NCBI GenBank assembly: GCA_036583965.1
Contig: JAZBQD010000015.1
Span: 86,306,809-86,370,808, forward strand
Direction of reading: 5' to 3'
From: Prunella strophiata
Taxonomy: Eukaryota; Chordata; Aves; Passeriformes; Prunellidae
DNA length: 64,000 nucleotides
The first letter of the stretch is position 1. The number at the start of each line of letters is the position of its first letter. A model generated the notes under the pieces. That model saw nothing but the letters and a program-made list of their open reading frames with translations, had not been told where the DNA came from and ran no database searches. Below, one piece after another: positions 22,901-34,819 of this stretch. A program made the position numbers and the translations under genes.

Positions 22901-25623
22901 CTTCATCACCAGGACACTACAGGTCTCTTTGTGTAAGGGTTAAAGAGCCAGAGGGAGGAGGTTGATTCCTCATCACACCAGACATACAGAAATATACAAA
23001 ATCTATTGCCATGTTCTCCAAGAGATTTCTTTCCTGAAGTCCAACCTTAGTTCTCAAGTCAGTGAAAGCTTAGTTGCTCTGTTTCTTGGAGCCTGAATCC
23101 AGCTAACTCACTAGAAGATGCAACTCCCTACCTAAAACAGGTTAAAAATTCCATCTCTACAATCTCTACAGTCCTCCACTATCTCTGGATAGCTTTGATA
23201 TCAGACATAAAAATATGAAGCTAATGAATGATTTCTACCATTCTAAGAATGAGAAAGGTTTTTAAGTGACCATCAAAAGCTGCTCAGATCAGTCTGGCAC
23301 AAAGCCACTTCAAAGCAGTTAACTCTGAAAACATAATCTCCATAAGAGGAGAGTTTGAAGACATGTGTTGTTGAATCTATCTGTTTGAACAATTATTGGG
23401 GGGGTTTATGCTGGATTGCACTACTGAACAGAAAAATTTCCAAAAGACACAAACAGGTGATCTCCTGGCTTTTTAGTGAATAGTCCATTTTCATGGAACT
23501 TGACAGCCAAGTGAAGTGGGGTGAGTGGTGACAAAATGAGTTGGCATGACAAGAGAAGAAGCTTACCCAGGCAGCCATCAAAATCTCTTTGCTCTGCTTC
23601 CCTGGAGACTCCAGCAGTTCCTGGGACCACTTTAAAACAGCCCCCACAGCTGCCCATTATCCTTATGCTTGCAAACCTCACTCTGCAGTTGTTGCACCAC
23701 GTGCCTGGGCAGGACAATTGCAGCTCATGTCTCCCTTGAGCAGAAGACGAGTTGTTCATGTCCATCTCATCCAACAGCTGTGCTCCCCTCAGTTTGAGTC
23801 TGCAGAGCCAGGGCAGCCTGTTTTGTCCTACCTGCAGTGACACCAGCCCACTGTGATGTGCTCTCTCCAGCAATGTCTGTCTCTTCCTGTCAGGAAAATA
23901 TGACTGCACACTCCATCCAGGAGTCAGCAGGAGAACAGCATGTAGCCAATATGGATATTCAGACATGCAGTGGCTCAAATCTAAGCTCAAATTTGGAGTC
24001 AGTATGATGACATGGACTGTCCACAGCTCCCAGTATCATGATCCCTGCAGTTGTTCAGCAAGGGTTTGACATCTGTCAAGTGTGCTTGTATTTCACAGGA
24101 CAAACTCAGAACAAGAACATGTAGCCACCCAATTATGCCTGCCCATAAGGACTCAGATGTAACACATTTTCCCATTCCAGTATTATTGAAGAAACATTTC
24201 ATTTTCAGTCATGTTTTCAGAAGGCTAACAAGGGGCTCATGAATACATCAAAGCCAAGTCATATTATTCATTTACAACAAATGTTTCTGATTTTATTCCC
24301 TCTGACCATTCAGACAACACTTTATTAAAAAGCTAGAAAAAACTGATGTTTTTCAGGACTACCTCTCATAACCCTAGGTCCTGATATATTTTGCACAACA
24401 CAATTTGCAGATTATTCACAGGACATGAAGTGAAGTACAGGTTCCAGCTCTCTGGAAACCTGAGGTCTATCAGGAAACCACCTTCCAGCTGAGATGGAGC
24501 CATCTCCAGCAAACGCAATCAGCTATGAAAACAGTGGGAAGTACACTGTTCTACACGCATTGAAGATATATACCCTTAAGGGTCTCACACAAACTACACC
24601 TTTGGTTGACTTCTGAATGGAGTCTCCAGGTGGTTAAAGCACTGACATTGCATTATTTATGGTGATTGAAATGCATCTAAGTAGTGCTTACCAATAGAAT
24701 TTACACAAAGACACTTGATGGAAAAAATACGGGGGGGGGGGAGGAGGCTGTTTACAAAACAAGTTACAGTAATAAAGCTGCTAGGCTGAGCCAAGAGACC
24801 TCTTAGTAAATCATTTATTCCGCAGTTTGACAATATTTACAAAGGTTTTTACATGAATTATTTACTCAAGCTTTTATAACTTGTAACGTACTGTACACAA
24901 AACAGCAAAAACACATTAGAGCTACAAACCTGGGAACATACAGTTATGCAATGACAGATGGTGGAAAGGGCTCTGACAAAGGGAAGTTTACAACTAACAC
25001 AAGCAACAGCCTTTTCTATCTGTCATCAATAAAGGGCTGAGGACTAGCAGGAAAATGTGATTCAAGGAAACAAGACGTTTTTTCAAAAGCTACATTCTTT
25101 GTGATTGCTGGATTTGGTTATTTTAAAAAGAGCCTTTTGTTTTGAGTGTCTAATTCTAAGAATTACCATTTCAGTGAGTTACCACCAACCAATGAAAGGC
25201 TGTAGAGCACAAAAGCCAGAGTTTACATGAAGGAAACCCTGCATTTCTGCTGCTTACCCTATGAGCTTTAGGTCAATTTGAGTGATACTGTCTATGTATC
25301 TAACAAGTTTGCCCAGACACCACATGTATTAGTGCCTGTGTCAGGAACTTTTGTGCACAATACTCTGGAAGAGACATTCACTTCCCAAAACATTTATAAG
25401 TGAGATAAAAGAAGCAGAGTGCAAGGGCATATGCAAAGTTTGCAGACCCTATATTGAAGATGGAGAACAGAGACAAGCTCAATACCTGATGTGCAGCAAG
25501 GAGCCCACAGCACCTGGAACTCTCTACACAAGACTGGCTCATCCATCCCCATCTCTTACTGCCCAGCATCAGAGAACCAAACAATGGCTTTTAACATCAG
25601 TCACTTTTCATGCTGTGAAAAAC
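22901..25623. other. Non-coding DNA with an unexplained 189-codon frame
   Basis: No gene was recognised. It contains a G-run at 24731-24741 and the longest open frame of the whole window (minus strand, 23421-23990). That frame has no recognisable domain, is rich in Cys, Ser and Leu, and is surrounded by ordinary sequence. Confidence 0.5.
24731..24741. repeat. Poly-G run, 11 bases
   Basis: Eleven consecutive G, followed by AGGAGG. It is prone to sequencing-length error. Confidence 0.9.
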
Positions 25624-25856
25624 TATATTTAGGTTAGGTATTAGGAAGCAATTCCTCACTGTGATTGTGGTGAGACACTGGAGCAGGTTGCCCAGAGCAG
25701 CTGTGGGTGCCCTACCCCTGCAAGTGCTCAAGGCCAGGTTGGATGAGGCTTTCAGTCACCTGGTCTAATGGAAGGTGTCCCTGCCCATCACAGGGGGCTG
25801 AAACTAGATGAACTTTAAGATCCCCTCTAATCCCATCCATTCTATCACTCTATGAT
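25624..25856 (+). mobile_element. CR1 LINE, short 3' fragment (C)
   Basis: A plus-strand CR1 fragment covering the end of ORF2 and the 3' tail. Visible landmarks are TTAGGTTAGGTATTAGGAAG at the start, GTGGTGAGACACTGGAGCAG near 25667, GGCCAGGTTGGATGAGGC near 25732 and the terminal CCATTCTATCACTCTATGAT. The terminal repeat ends at about 25856. It is 5'-truncated at about 230 bp and carries point mutations, so it is inactive. Confidence 0.93.
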
Positions 25857-28036
25857 AACTTCAGCCTGGTCTCCGTCTGCCAAAAAGTCAAAAGAAAAGG
25901 AACTCCACTCTCACTAATCAAGTCACAGGATTTGCTGGTATCATCACAGCATATTCAGCCTTTCTTCCTCAACTTGGAACCCCATGCAACACACCACCAC
26001 CTTCATGCTACTCCCTGATGGGAGGCAAAGGGTATCCCCACACCTGGTCATATAGCACAGGGAATTTTAGAGATATAATAAAAAAACTTATCCCTGGAGA
26101 AAACTCTCTTGGGGCACAGCAACCATCACACGTCCTCCTACCATCTGTCATTCAGGCTGGAATGTGGCATACAAGGGGTCTAGTTCTCCTCATTGACTTG
26201 AGATCTAAGATGAGAGGCAGGCTGCAAGGATGAGCTCTGGACAGCTGGGATCAGTGAGACCAAGGCATGAAGCCATGAATCTGGGGCTTTAACAGACCCA
26301 AGGAAGCCATGACCAGTGCAAACAGCACAGATGAATCTGTGACTTTTAACACTGAGGAGCCAGGGTGTTGTCTGTGCCCAGAATTCTGGAAATGCCTGAA
26401 AGGGGCACTCAAAAGGACAAAATAGAAGTGTCACACATCCAGCAGCCTGATGTCCCCAGTGAGAAATGAATCTGTAGAAAATTCTCAAAGTTTGAAAGAT
26501 TCACATAGTGTGTATCTGTATGTAAACCTTGAAGTAAGAAATGCTGACTTAGAAATGCTATGGAATAAGACAGACATTGTTGAGAGAGAAATGGAACAAC
26601 AGTTTAGAGCTTCTTTTTTTGTTAGTCTTTTGTCCACATTACCAATTACTGCCAAGCTTATGGTCTGAACTAATGAGCTAAGGTTTCAAAGCACGAAACA
26701 GAATACACCAGGACATTCCAATGCCAAGAACAAGACAACAGACACAGCTGAAAGAGTAAGATGATAGGAAATACCAAACTACAGTTATGAATGTAGCAGA
26801 AATGGAAACGATTCTTTGTCTAGATGAATTACAGAACTAAAGTCTGGATGCAGCACAGGTGAAACACTGTGCCACAGATTGTACAGCAAAGGTTGTGGTT
26901 AGGTAGTCTGATAACTTATTGCCAATTACTACAGAGACAACAGCCACTATCTCATTCTGCCATGTCAAATCAACCTTTGATGCACAGCCAGAATAGCAAG
27001 CATGAGCACAGATGCAGGTACAATAAAACTAGAAAAAGTACATAAGAAGGAAAGCAAGAAGATCAAACATATTGAATGGTTTCTGTCTAAGAAACAATTA
27101 GATAGTCTGGAATTCTTTGACTGCAAAACAGATCTGAGGGGGCATCTGACAGATCTATAAAACAGCAGGGGGTTTGGAAAAAACAGCATTGCTCACAGTT
27201 TGTTGTAATGCAAGAACTACTGGTCACTCAATAAAATAATCAGGTAGTAGGTCTGAAATCAAGAGGAAGCACGTCCTGCATGTGGCATGGTTAAGTACTT
27301 GTGTCACAAGATATTGTGGATAACACAAGTTTATACATGCTTAAAAACAGGCAGAATCCTTCCTGGAAGAGAAGTCCAGCAAAGCCTTGGAACACACACA
27401 TATTACCACTTGCTCAGGGACTCCCTAAGATTAGAAAAACACATTGAGGAAGGATTTTGGAGATGCCAGTTGCTATTAGCACTTTTGCATGATGAGAAAC
27501 CAAGGAGCAGTGCTGATTGTGGGGCTAATTTGATTTTCTTGAATGTTCACTTTAGTCCTTTTCAAAGTGAAGATGAAATGAGTAGGAGCAGTTGGATAGT
27601 CCATACAAGTTCAGATCAAAGGAGGGGAGAGAGCACACTTCTTCACTGTTGGCTACCTCAATCATGAAATTTAAGATGATTTCTAGAACCATGGTTGTGC
27701 TTCAGGAAAGACTATAAAGATATTTAAATGCACTGTAACTGGAGCAGGTGAAAAAAATAAAGGAATTGCACAAGAAAACATCCACTAGATCCCCATTTTG
27801 GTAACAAGACAAAGCTTCATTGAGAGACTGTCAAGTAAATGACAGAAAGCTCCAATCACCAGCTAAAGTTCAGAAGCTTCACTTAGTTTTCCTTCAGGTC
27901 TTAGCATGCTGTAGGTCTAATAGCAAGGGATTTTTTTTATTTTTAATTTTTTCCCTCCTTTTTTGACACTTCCAATTAGGTTTTCCTCCTGCTGATTTCC
28001 GAGGGTCATTCCCTGGAGGCAGACGTGCATCCTCAC
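25857..28036. other. Unique non-coding DNA
   Basis: No transposon or RNA gene was recognised. A 126-codon frame on the plus strand (27287-27667) has no family resemblance and no clear splice boundaries. Confidence 0.5.
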
Positions 28037-28171
28037 CCTTATTAACTGCTTTTGAAATATTGCCACTGTTGTCAGGAGCTACGCTATTGACTGAACTGCT
28101 CTGGAGTCCATTCCTGATATCTCGTGGGCATGTGCCCCTCAGAGAAGCTACTGCTCCTGGGTACTCCTCAT
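28037..28171 (-). CDS. Candidate internal exon of an unidentified gene
   Basis: On the minus strand a polypyrimidine-rich acceptor (TCTCTCTCCATCATGTAG, with a TTAAT branch-like motif just upstream) precedes a 135-nt open block. The block ends in a strong donor, AAGG/GTGAGG. Both boundaries are phase 1, so the exon would add exactly 45 codons and keep the frame. The peptide begins EEYPGAVASLRG, continues with a CPRDIRNGLQ segment and ends NISKAVNK. It is hydrophilic, with one cysteine and two NxS-type sites. The frame stays open for 22 codons before the acceptor and 48 codons after the donor, with a basic end (KCQKRREK), so a longer terminal exon is an alternative. I do not recognise the protein. 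Chance remains possible, since one such structure in 64 kb is not decisive. Confidence 0.3.
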
Positions 28172-30879
28172 CTACATGATGGAGAGAGATATTAATGTGA
28201 TTTATATGAGGACAAAGCATGCAAAGCATCCACAGCATTCAGATCACAGCAGAAGGATCTGAAACTTTATATTGCTTTCAAGTGGAAGCTGCAGATGGTC
28301 ACCAGCTGACTTCTCTTAAGAGAGTCACATAGATTAACAAATCTGATGCCAAGGAGTTGCACAACACCAGAGACTTCTCCGAATGCTCCTTCAGCCTGAA
28401 AGTATCAAGACAAACCTCAGCTCACTAATTTTTCATATGTGAGTGCTTCAGAAAATTGAGCACACCTGTGAAAAAAGGGTATTTTCAGGTTAAGTTTTAA
28501 AAGAGTAGGTGTATGAGAAACATGATATAAGTTTAGCTGGTATCAGACCAACTGGTGTCAAAAATCTCCTAACATGAAACAATTCTTGTGAAATGAAATT
28601 CTTACCCAGTAACTGCCACAGCTGTAAACACAGCCAGAGACCCAGTAAGATATTGGTTTTTTCTTTTTTGCCTGTTTGTAAACTTCTCTTCATGTATGCA
28701 TTTCATATAAAGCCCTTAAAAGTACCACCTAACACCCTCACATGACTAGGTTATGAGGGAATCCTTCATGACTTATGATTGTAAATGCCAGGACCAATGC
28801 CACTGATTTGGCAGGAGGACCCATGTACTTCTATGTTCAAATAATTACTCATTACAAGGACTGTTCCTAACACAACACAGATTCAAATTAAATAATAACA
28901 GTTTGCAGTAGCAGGCTACCCTTAATTGATCTAGAGTAGGTGTTGGTACACTGCATTTCTGATTGCTTACATTTTTGACATAATTCTGGTTTCTTTAAAT
29001 GAAAAAGCATTGCACCTCACATAAAGCCCTTTTTTTATCCCAAGCTGGACTGCAAGGATGTGTTAATCTCAGTGCAGTCAGAAGGAATGGAATTTTCTGA
29101 GATTTTAATCCTGTAAATAATGGTTTCATCAAGAACCATACATGACTCCACAGGGAACTCTAAATATTAAGATTGGTAATAAAATCATTGGCTGTTCCAA
29201 GCTATTCAGCATATCATGGAGCCCTAAAAAGTTAATGACAGTTACTTAAGCTACAGATGGACCAAACATTAGCCAGTTTGTTGAAAACTTGTGTTGAAAA
29301 TAACACTTCACACTGTGGGAGAACAATCCTCAACCACAGGGTAGTACTGAAATGAGCCTTCTTGAGCACTAATTTCTAATCACAGTAAAAAAAAACTTTG
29401 TGCCAGGTATAACAGTTCAGGTTTTTTGAATGCATAACAATGACTCAAAAAAGTCCTAACAGCACCACTGTAATTCTTAAAGCAAATGGTTAGGGTCTCT
29501 GAATTTCAAACCTTCCAAATTTCCTAGAAAGTGGTCCAGATAACTTGAAAGCTTAAAGCAATCTTTTGCTTTGTGCCCTGCTGCCCCTGGGCACTTTGGG
29601 TGCCCTTGACCCTGACCAGACACTGTTTCCATGTACCCACTGCTTCTCACTGCCAGTGGGAAGGGGCACCCACCAGCAAGGGGGCTGGCAGGTGGCAGCA
29701 TCATGGGGCTTGGCAGGTGACAGCAAAGAGTGCTGGTGAGATTCTGCCAACAGCAGTGCAGCTAGAATTAGCTGGGACACAGCTGTTTTGCTTATAGCAG
29801 TGCAGGCTCACACCAAAGGAGCCAGAGAAATTGTGGGTGACCAAATGAGGGCGGGGAAGAAGGTCACCTGGTTGGAAGAATTCTGCATTTAAAGGAAAAA
29901 ACAAAGAAACAAACAAACAAAAAAAAAAAAAAAAAAAACAAAAAGAAATGAAGCCCCACCGATCTTGCCAAATAGTTCATGGAGAAGAATATCCCCCTCC
30001 ACAAATCCACAAGAAGGGATTTTTCCTATTGCTGTGCAGAACAAAACCATGTCCAGACCCTGATAGCTGTAGTGGTTCTTCCATCCCTCTAACATATGCT
30101 TTGTAACACATCCAATACAAGCTGCCACTGCAGTAGTCCCATCACAGTATTCTTTCAAACACCTTATGAAACCAGTGAGGAAGTATAGTCCCATAGCAAA
30201 AACATATTGTCAATGTTTTCTGTTCCTGAATTTTTCTGGAGTTTTGAATACTTTTGACAGTTTAATAAGACAAGGAAATAGCACATTTTGTCTGCAGACG
30301 TTTTTCACATTTTTACACAGAGCTTCTTCTGTAGGAGCACACTGGGTGTCCCAATGCATAGGAGGGAAAAGAGGGCTCCTTAACTTTTACATCTGCTTTC
30401 TTCAAGATTTCTAAACTTTCCTCATCAAAAGTTTTTTTTTTTTTTTAATCTGGTCTTCACAAAGCAAAGCACGGATACCACTTCTACTTAAATGAGTGAA
30501 AGAAAAAAGGCCAGTGACATTTTTGAACACTAGGTTTAGAAACTCATACTTTGTATTTAACAAAAAATGCCCATTAAAACTCCAGTCCCAAGATTATACA
30601 GAAGGTTTATGTCACCTCTGCCAGAACACATTATCTAAGAATTCCATTACAAACAAACAGATAATATTTCCATCTTTACTTTTGCATGCATCCACATACT
30701 AATGCATCCATTCTAACAATTCAGTGATAAGAAAACTTCCCCACTACTGTGCTAACAAGCTTCATAAGTGTAGTGACAGTGCTGCTAAATTAAGTATACT
30801 TTGGGCTAATTTTACATTTTTATCACAATACTGGAGAAGTATTAGGAAGCTATTATTTTGTCAGCTTTCTCATTTAGCA
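28172..30879. other. Unique non-coding DNA with a GC-richer island
   Basis: Mostly AT-rich DNA without recognisable elements. From about 29570 to 29890 the sequence becomes richer in G and C (with GGCAGGTGGCAG and CTGCCCCTGGGC blocks) and is followed by an A-rich run at 29897-29945. A body with an A-tail could be a retrocopy read on the plus strand, but no parent gene was recognised. Confidence 0.45.
29897..29945. repeat. A-rich tract
   Basis: About 49 bases, nearly all A with occasional C or G, including a pure run of about 20 A. It is a possible retroposon tail for the GC-richer block to its left. Confidence 0.85.
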
Positions 30880-31340
30880 AAGCAGCTTCAATTTATTAAC
30901 AGTGTGGAGTGTGAATGAATCAATATGTTTCATTGGGCAATGTGTCATTTGTTAATCGGATATTGATGAGATTATTGACGTGCAGCTAATTAATCTCCAG
31001 CCCTGTGCTAGCCTTCATATGTTTCCTTAATTATGTTCTTCATCTTAGTCTTCCAACTTTGGCATGCAGACGCCGGCTTGTAGACAGTGAGTGAAGTAAG
31101 CTGTCAGAGTGTTTTTTCACACATTTACAATCCCTTGGCAGCAAAATTATTTTCCTACTTGTAAATAGGTATCAAACAAATATTTAATAATATTTGCCAG
31201 AAGATTGATATTGATTTGGCAGGGAGTCACTCCAAATTAGCTTAGCAAGAGATCTTGCATCAGAAGAAGCGTGCTTAAATAGATAGATCTAACGAGCATT
31301 AAATAATTATGAAACTATAAACCTGTAATCATTGGGAAGT
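30880..31340. other. Candidate conserved non-coding element
   Basis: A dense cluster of developmental-factor-like motifs in AT-rich DNA. These include a CTAATTAAT homeodomain double site (30986-30994), GTTAATCGG, ATTAAATAATTAT and several ATTGA/ATCAA motifs. CpGs are retained at 30957, 30979, 31071, 31074, 31270 and 31293, although CpG is otherwise scarce. No frame of meaningful length crosses it. This is the usual look of a long-range enhancer in a bird gene desert. It is inference from sequence character; I could not compare genomes. Confidence 0.35.
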
Positions 31341-32079
31341 ACTGAAATTGCTTCTCTGCAGTCATTATCATTGAACTCCTAGATAAAGAGACATTCTATA
31401 ACAGTTAAGTTTTCCCTTCTTGCTGTAAGAGGACAAATATATTTTGCACTATTACTTTCTTTTACCAGATCACCAAGTTTAGCAAAAGGAAAGCTGCCTT
31501 TTTCATGAGATATAAAAACCAGGAATAATTTCACAGGGTGTGACAGGGGTCACACACCCCAATTTCCTGGGATGCCAAAAGAGGTCTGGCCAAGGAGGGA
31601 GCAGGGGGGTTAGTTCATTTTTGAGCATCCCCTCCTGGCTGTGGGCACAGCCCTGTAGTGGGACATGAAGATTTGCCAAGAGCTGTTTTGCCTCTTTCAG
31701 CTGGAGTCAGCTGAGGACACCGGCATCCCAGGCGCCACGGACAAAGCAAGCTGCAACAACACAGCTCAGTGGGGTAGCACTCAGCTAGAAACCCTTTGTG
31801 CTACCTACTCTGGCACAATAGCTCTAATGGAGATACAATTTACATCAGGCTTATTGTTGTCATATTTTTAACTCCACAAAAACACACCCAGCAGGGCTAG
31901 GAAGTAAAGTAATTCCCAGTAAGGCCTCAGCTAAGTAAAACACAGAGAATCTATGCTACTCAGGAAAGGGTCTTCTCCAAAGGGCAGAAAGGAAGATGCT
32001 GAATACATTCTGATTTATGCAAAATACCACTTAATGTGTCTAATTCACCTCTACAATATCTGCCTGAAGCTCCAGAACA

Positions 32080-32096
32080 TTTTTTTTTTTTTTTTT
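32080..32096. repeat. Poly-T tract, 17 bases
   Basis: An uninterrupted homopolymer with no recognisable associated retrocopy. Confidence 0.9.
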
Positions 32097-33220
32097 AAAT
32101 AAGGGAACTGGAGCACTGTAGAGTAAAATTATCAGTAGTCAGCTATTAGCAGATGAGAGGGCAAAGGCAGTTTTTATTCCGCCACTCTATTTCACGCCTA
32201 GCTTGATTTTTGAGGAGGAAGAAGAAAAGAGATTTCATGGGTGGAGACATGGTGGACTGGTGATCCTAGTGCAATGAAAAATCTGCCTGGTATGTTCTCC
32301 TCACACAGGACTAACCTCAGTTCCCCAACTTTAGAGTCAGGCAAGAAATTCCCTTATATCCATTCAGCAATGACTGGGGGAGTAATTTTTGTCCCTGCCT
32401 TTAACCACCATGGTAACCTACCTTTGATAATCTCCTGCTGTTGCAGGGACCTAGGACACTGATGAGAAGACCTACATTAGAGTGCACCTCACCAGGCCTT
32501 TATAGCTTTCAAGAGGGGTTTGGCACAGCATCTCAGAGCTCCATACTGACAGACACTCAGAGAAGGCATTTTTCTCTGGATTAGTCATGAGCTGTGATTA
32601 CCAAGGCCTCACTGGATAACTCAGACAGCTCTTTCCAGTCCTCTTCCAGGTAACCCTAAGCTTTAGGCTTCCTACTGGCATGACAGCTTGCAGGAGGTTA
32701 GGAGAGAACAGGGCCTCTGGTGCCTTGAGCCATGATTTGGGGTAGAAAGGGAAGGTCAAGTTAACTAACAGACAATGAAGAAAAGGTGGGGGACTTTCCA
32801 AGCCAGTTCAGAACTGGGCCTTACAGATAGGAAGGGTAATGGAAAATAAATTGTGAGGTGAAAAGGGTATTTAAAGAACCATGGAAATATTTCAGTACCT
32901 CTCCAAAAGTTCAGACAAGGAACCATAAATGGTCCTTAGCTTTCAAAACAAAGTCATTCAGGTAACAAGCGATGACTCTGAGAGAATGCATGCTACCTGT
33001 GCATGCCTCATGTCTAAGAACAAGATTACCATGTTTTACCTAGCAATGTTTCATCTTCTTTTAAAAAAACAGCCTTTAACTATGCTGCCACAGAGCTCCT
33101 AGTTTGTATATTTTGTAAGAAAGCCAAAAAACATACACAAAAGAACTGCACAGCTCACTGTGTCTTGCAAGTTTAATCAAATCCACTTGAATATATCTCT
33201 TCTCTTACAGTACAAGGGTG

Positions 33221-33255
33221 CCCCCCCCCCAAAAAAAAAAAAAAAAAAAAAAAAA
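33221..33255. repeat. Composite homopolymer C10-A25
   Basis: Ten C directly joined to twenty-five A. This is an unusual paired homopolymer, likely unstable and prone to sequencing or assembly length error. Confidence 0.9.
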
Positions 33256-34819
33256 GTCAATTTTATTGCATATTTATAGAGATCCTTCTAAAGGGAATCA
33301 ATGGGCTTCTAAATCTCAGATAACCAACACTGACTTTGCTGGTAACCTTCAGCATCATAACAATATTCAGAGTTGCTCAGTTCATTTTTTTCAAAATGCT
33401 GACCAACAGGTTTATGTTGTGATTTATTTTAGAGAAAGCAAGAATGATAAAAACTTCATTTGATTTGACACTACAGCAATAATCGTCCTAATTGGCCCTT
33501 GTTTCTGTTTGTCATCTATAATTATTCTCTGCATAAATTATCATGTTTGACTACAGCATTTATGATCAGTGAGTTTCTTAATATGCCATTATCAAAACCT
33601 TTGTAGCAATACATTTACTCAGTAAGCTGAAAATGCAACCTGAATGTAACACATTTTCTTTAAATGTTCTACAAATAATGAAAATAATAAAAAATACCTA
33701 TATTTTTCCTGAGTATCCTGTATTGGTAAATTATGATCTGCAATGCCCTCTGTTCACAAGGAAATTCACAGCATCCCAAAACAAAACAGTTAACCCTTAC
33801 AACACCAAGTTAACCAGCCCACACCAAATCTACTCACATCGTGCCCCTTTGCCTTCAGAAGAAAAAGAAAAAATACAAATCACAATGTGAAAGTAAAACA
33901 AATTTTGCAATTTTTTTTTTTTTTAAAACACAGATTCTTCTATCAATAGTCACTTCTCAGTCAAACCAAAACCATAACAGTGTTTGCATATGGGAAAACT
34001 TTTCTCTACATGGAAGTGGGATTATTGATGGTGGTATTGGTGTTTCCTGTAGACATAACAGTCCTGGGAGAGTCATCCCACTCAATGGCCCTTCCCAGCT
34101 AATTGAGTTGTGGCAAAAACAACATGACTTTTCCAGTGTATTGTCTATTCTGCTCCATCGGAAATCAGATTTGGGATGGTATTTTATTCTATTTATAAGC
34201 CTTGAGATTCTGCCATTTATGAATGTTGTTGCACTCACAAAACATGATTATAATTTTCAAATATCTTGCACAGTTGCTACTTTATGGGTCTGGTCTCAGG
34301 TTTTTTTTCCCAAATGCTAGTGCTTGCTTGAATCTTTTTGTTTGTAGAGTGTTTTAAGAGAGTTGACAGCAATTTCTTACTTTATTCCTAAAACACCATA
34401 TACACATGACCATTCTGTACCATGTCTAAGGAGTCGCTCCTTTCCTAATTCCCCATTAATGCAAAGTTATTTCAGATTCCCATCAGGGAGAAAGCAGAGG
34501 GTCTGCATTTGAATGGTGTGATTTAACACACAAATAGAAAGCCTTCTAATAGTAGGAATGCACATTGCCTTCTAAACAAATATCATTTTACATTTGATCA
34601 GAAAGAGGATTTAAGATCAGAGTCAGAAGTCAAGGCCAGCTTGTTTCCATTTTTACACCTGCATCATTGTGTTGCTTATTTTTCAACAGAGCTGTTCCCA
34701 AAGTGGGGTAAGTGACAGGAGAATTGTGACCCATCAGCACAGTTTTTCTACAAACAAAGCTCTTTAATACCCATTCTCTGAATTTCCCTACATGCTGCAC
34801 ATTCCACTCAGTAAACCCT

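Larger units (their letters stand above)
31341..34819. other. Unique non-coding DNA
   Basis: No gene was recognised. A GC-richer segment at about 31536-31770 opens with an imperfect palindrome (GTGTGAC/GTCACAC) and has CpGs at the CACCGGCATC and GGCGCCACGG sites. It may be an unidentified diverged repeat. Homopolymers lie at 32080-32096 (T) and 33221-33255 (C then A). A 159-codon frame at 33841-34320 is lysine- and phenylalanine-rich at its start, because of poly-A and poly-T, and is not convincing. Confidence 0.45.

Noticed and set aside
33841..34320. 159-codon plus-strand frame
   Set aside because: It begins in poly-A and poly-T (lysine and phenylalanine runs) and shows no family. It also overlaps an equally open frame on the other strand.
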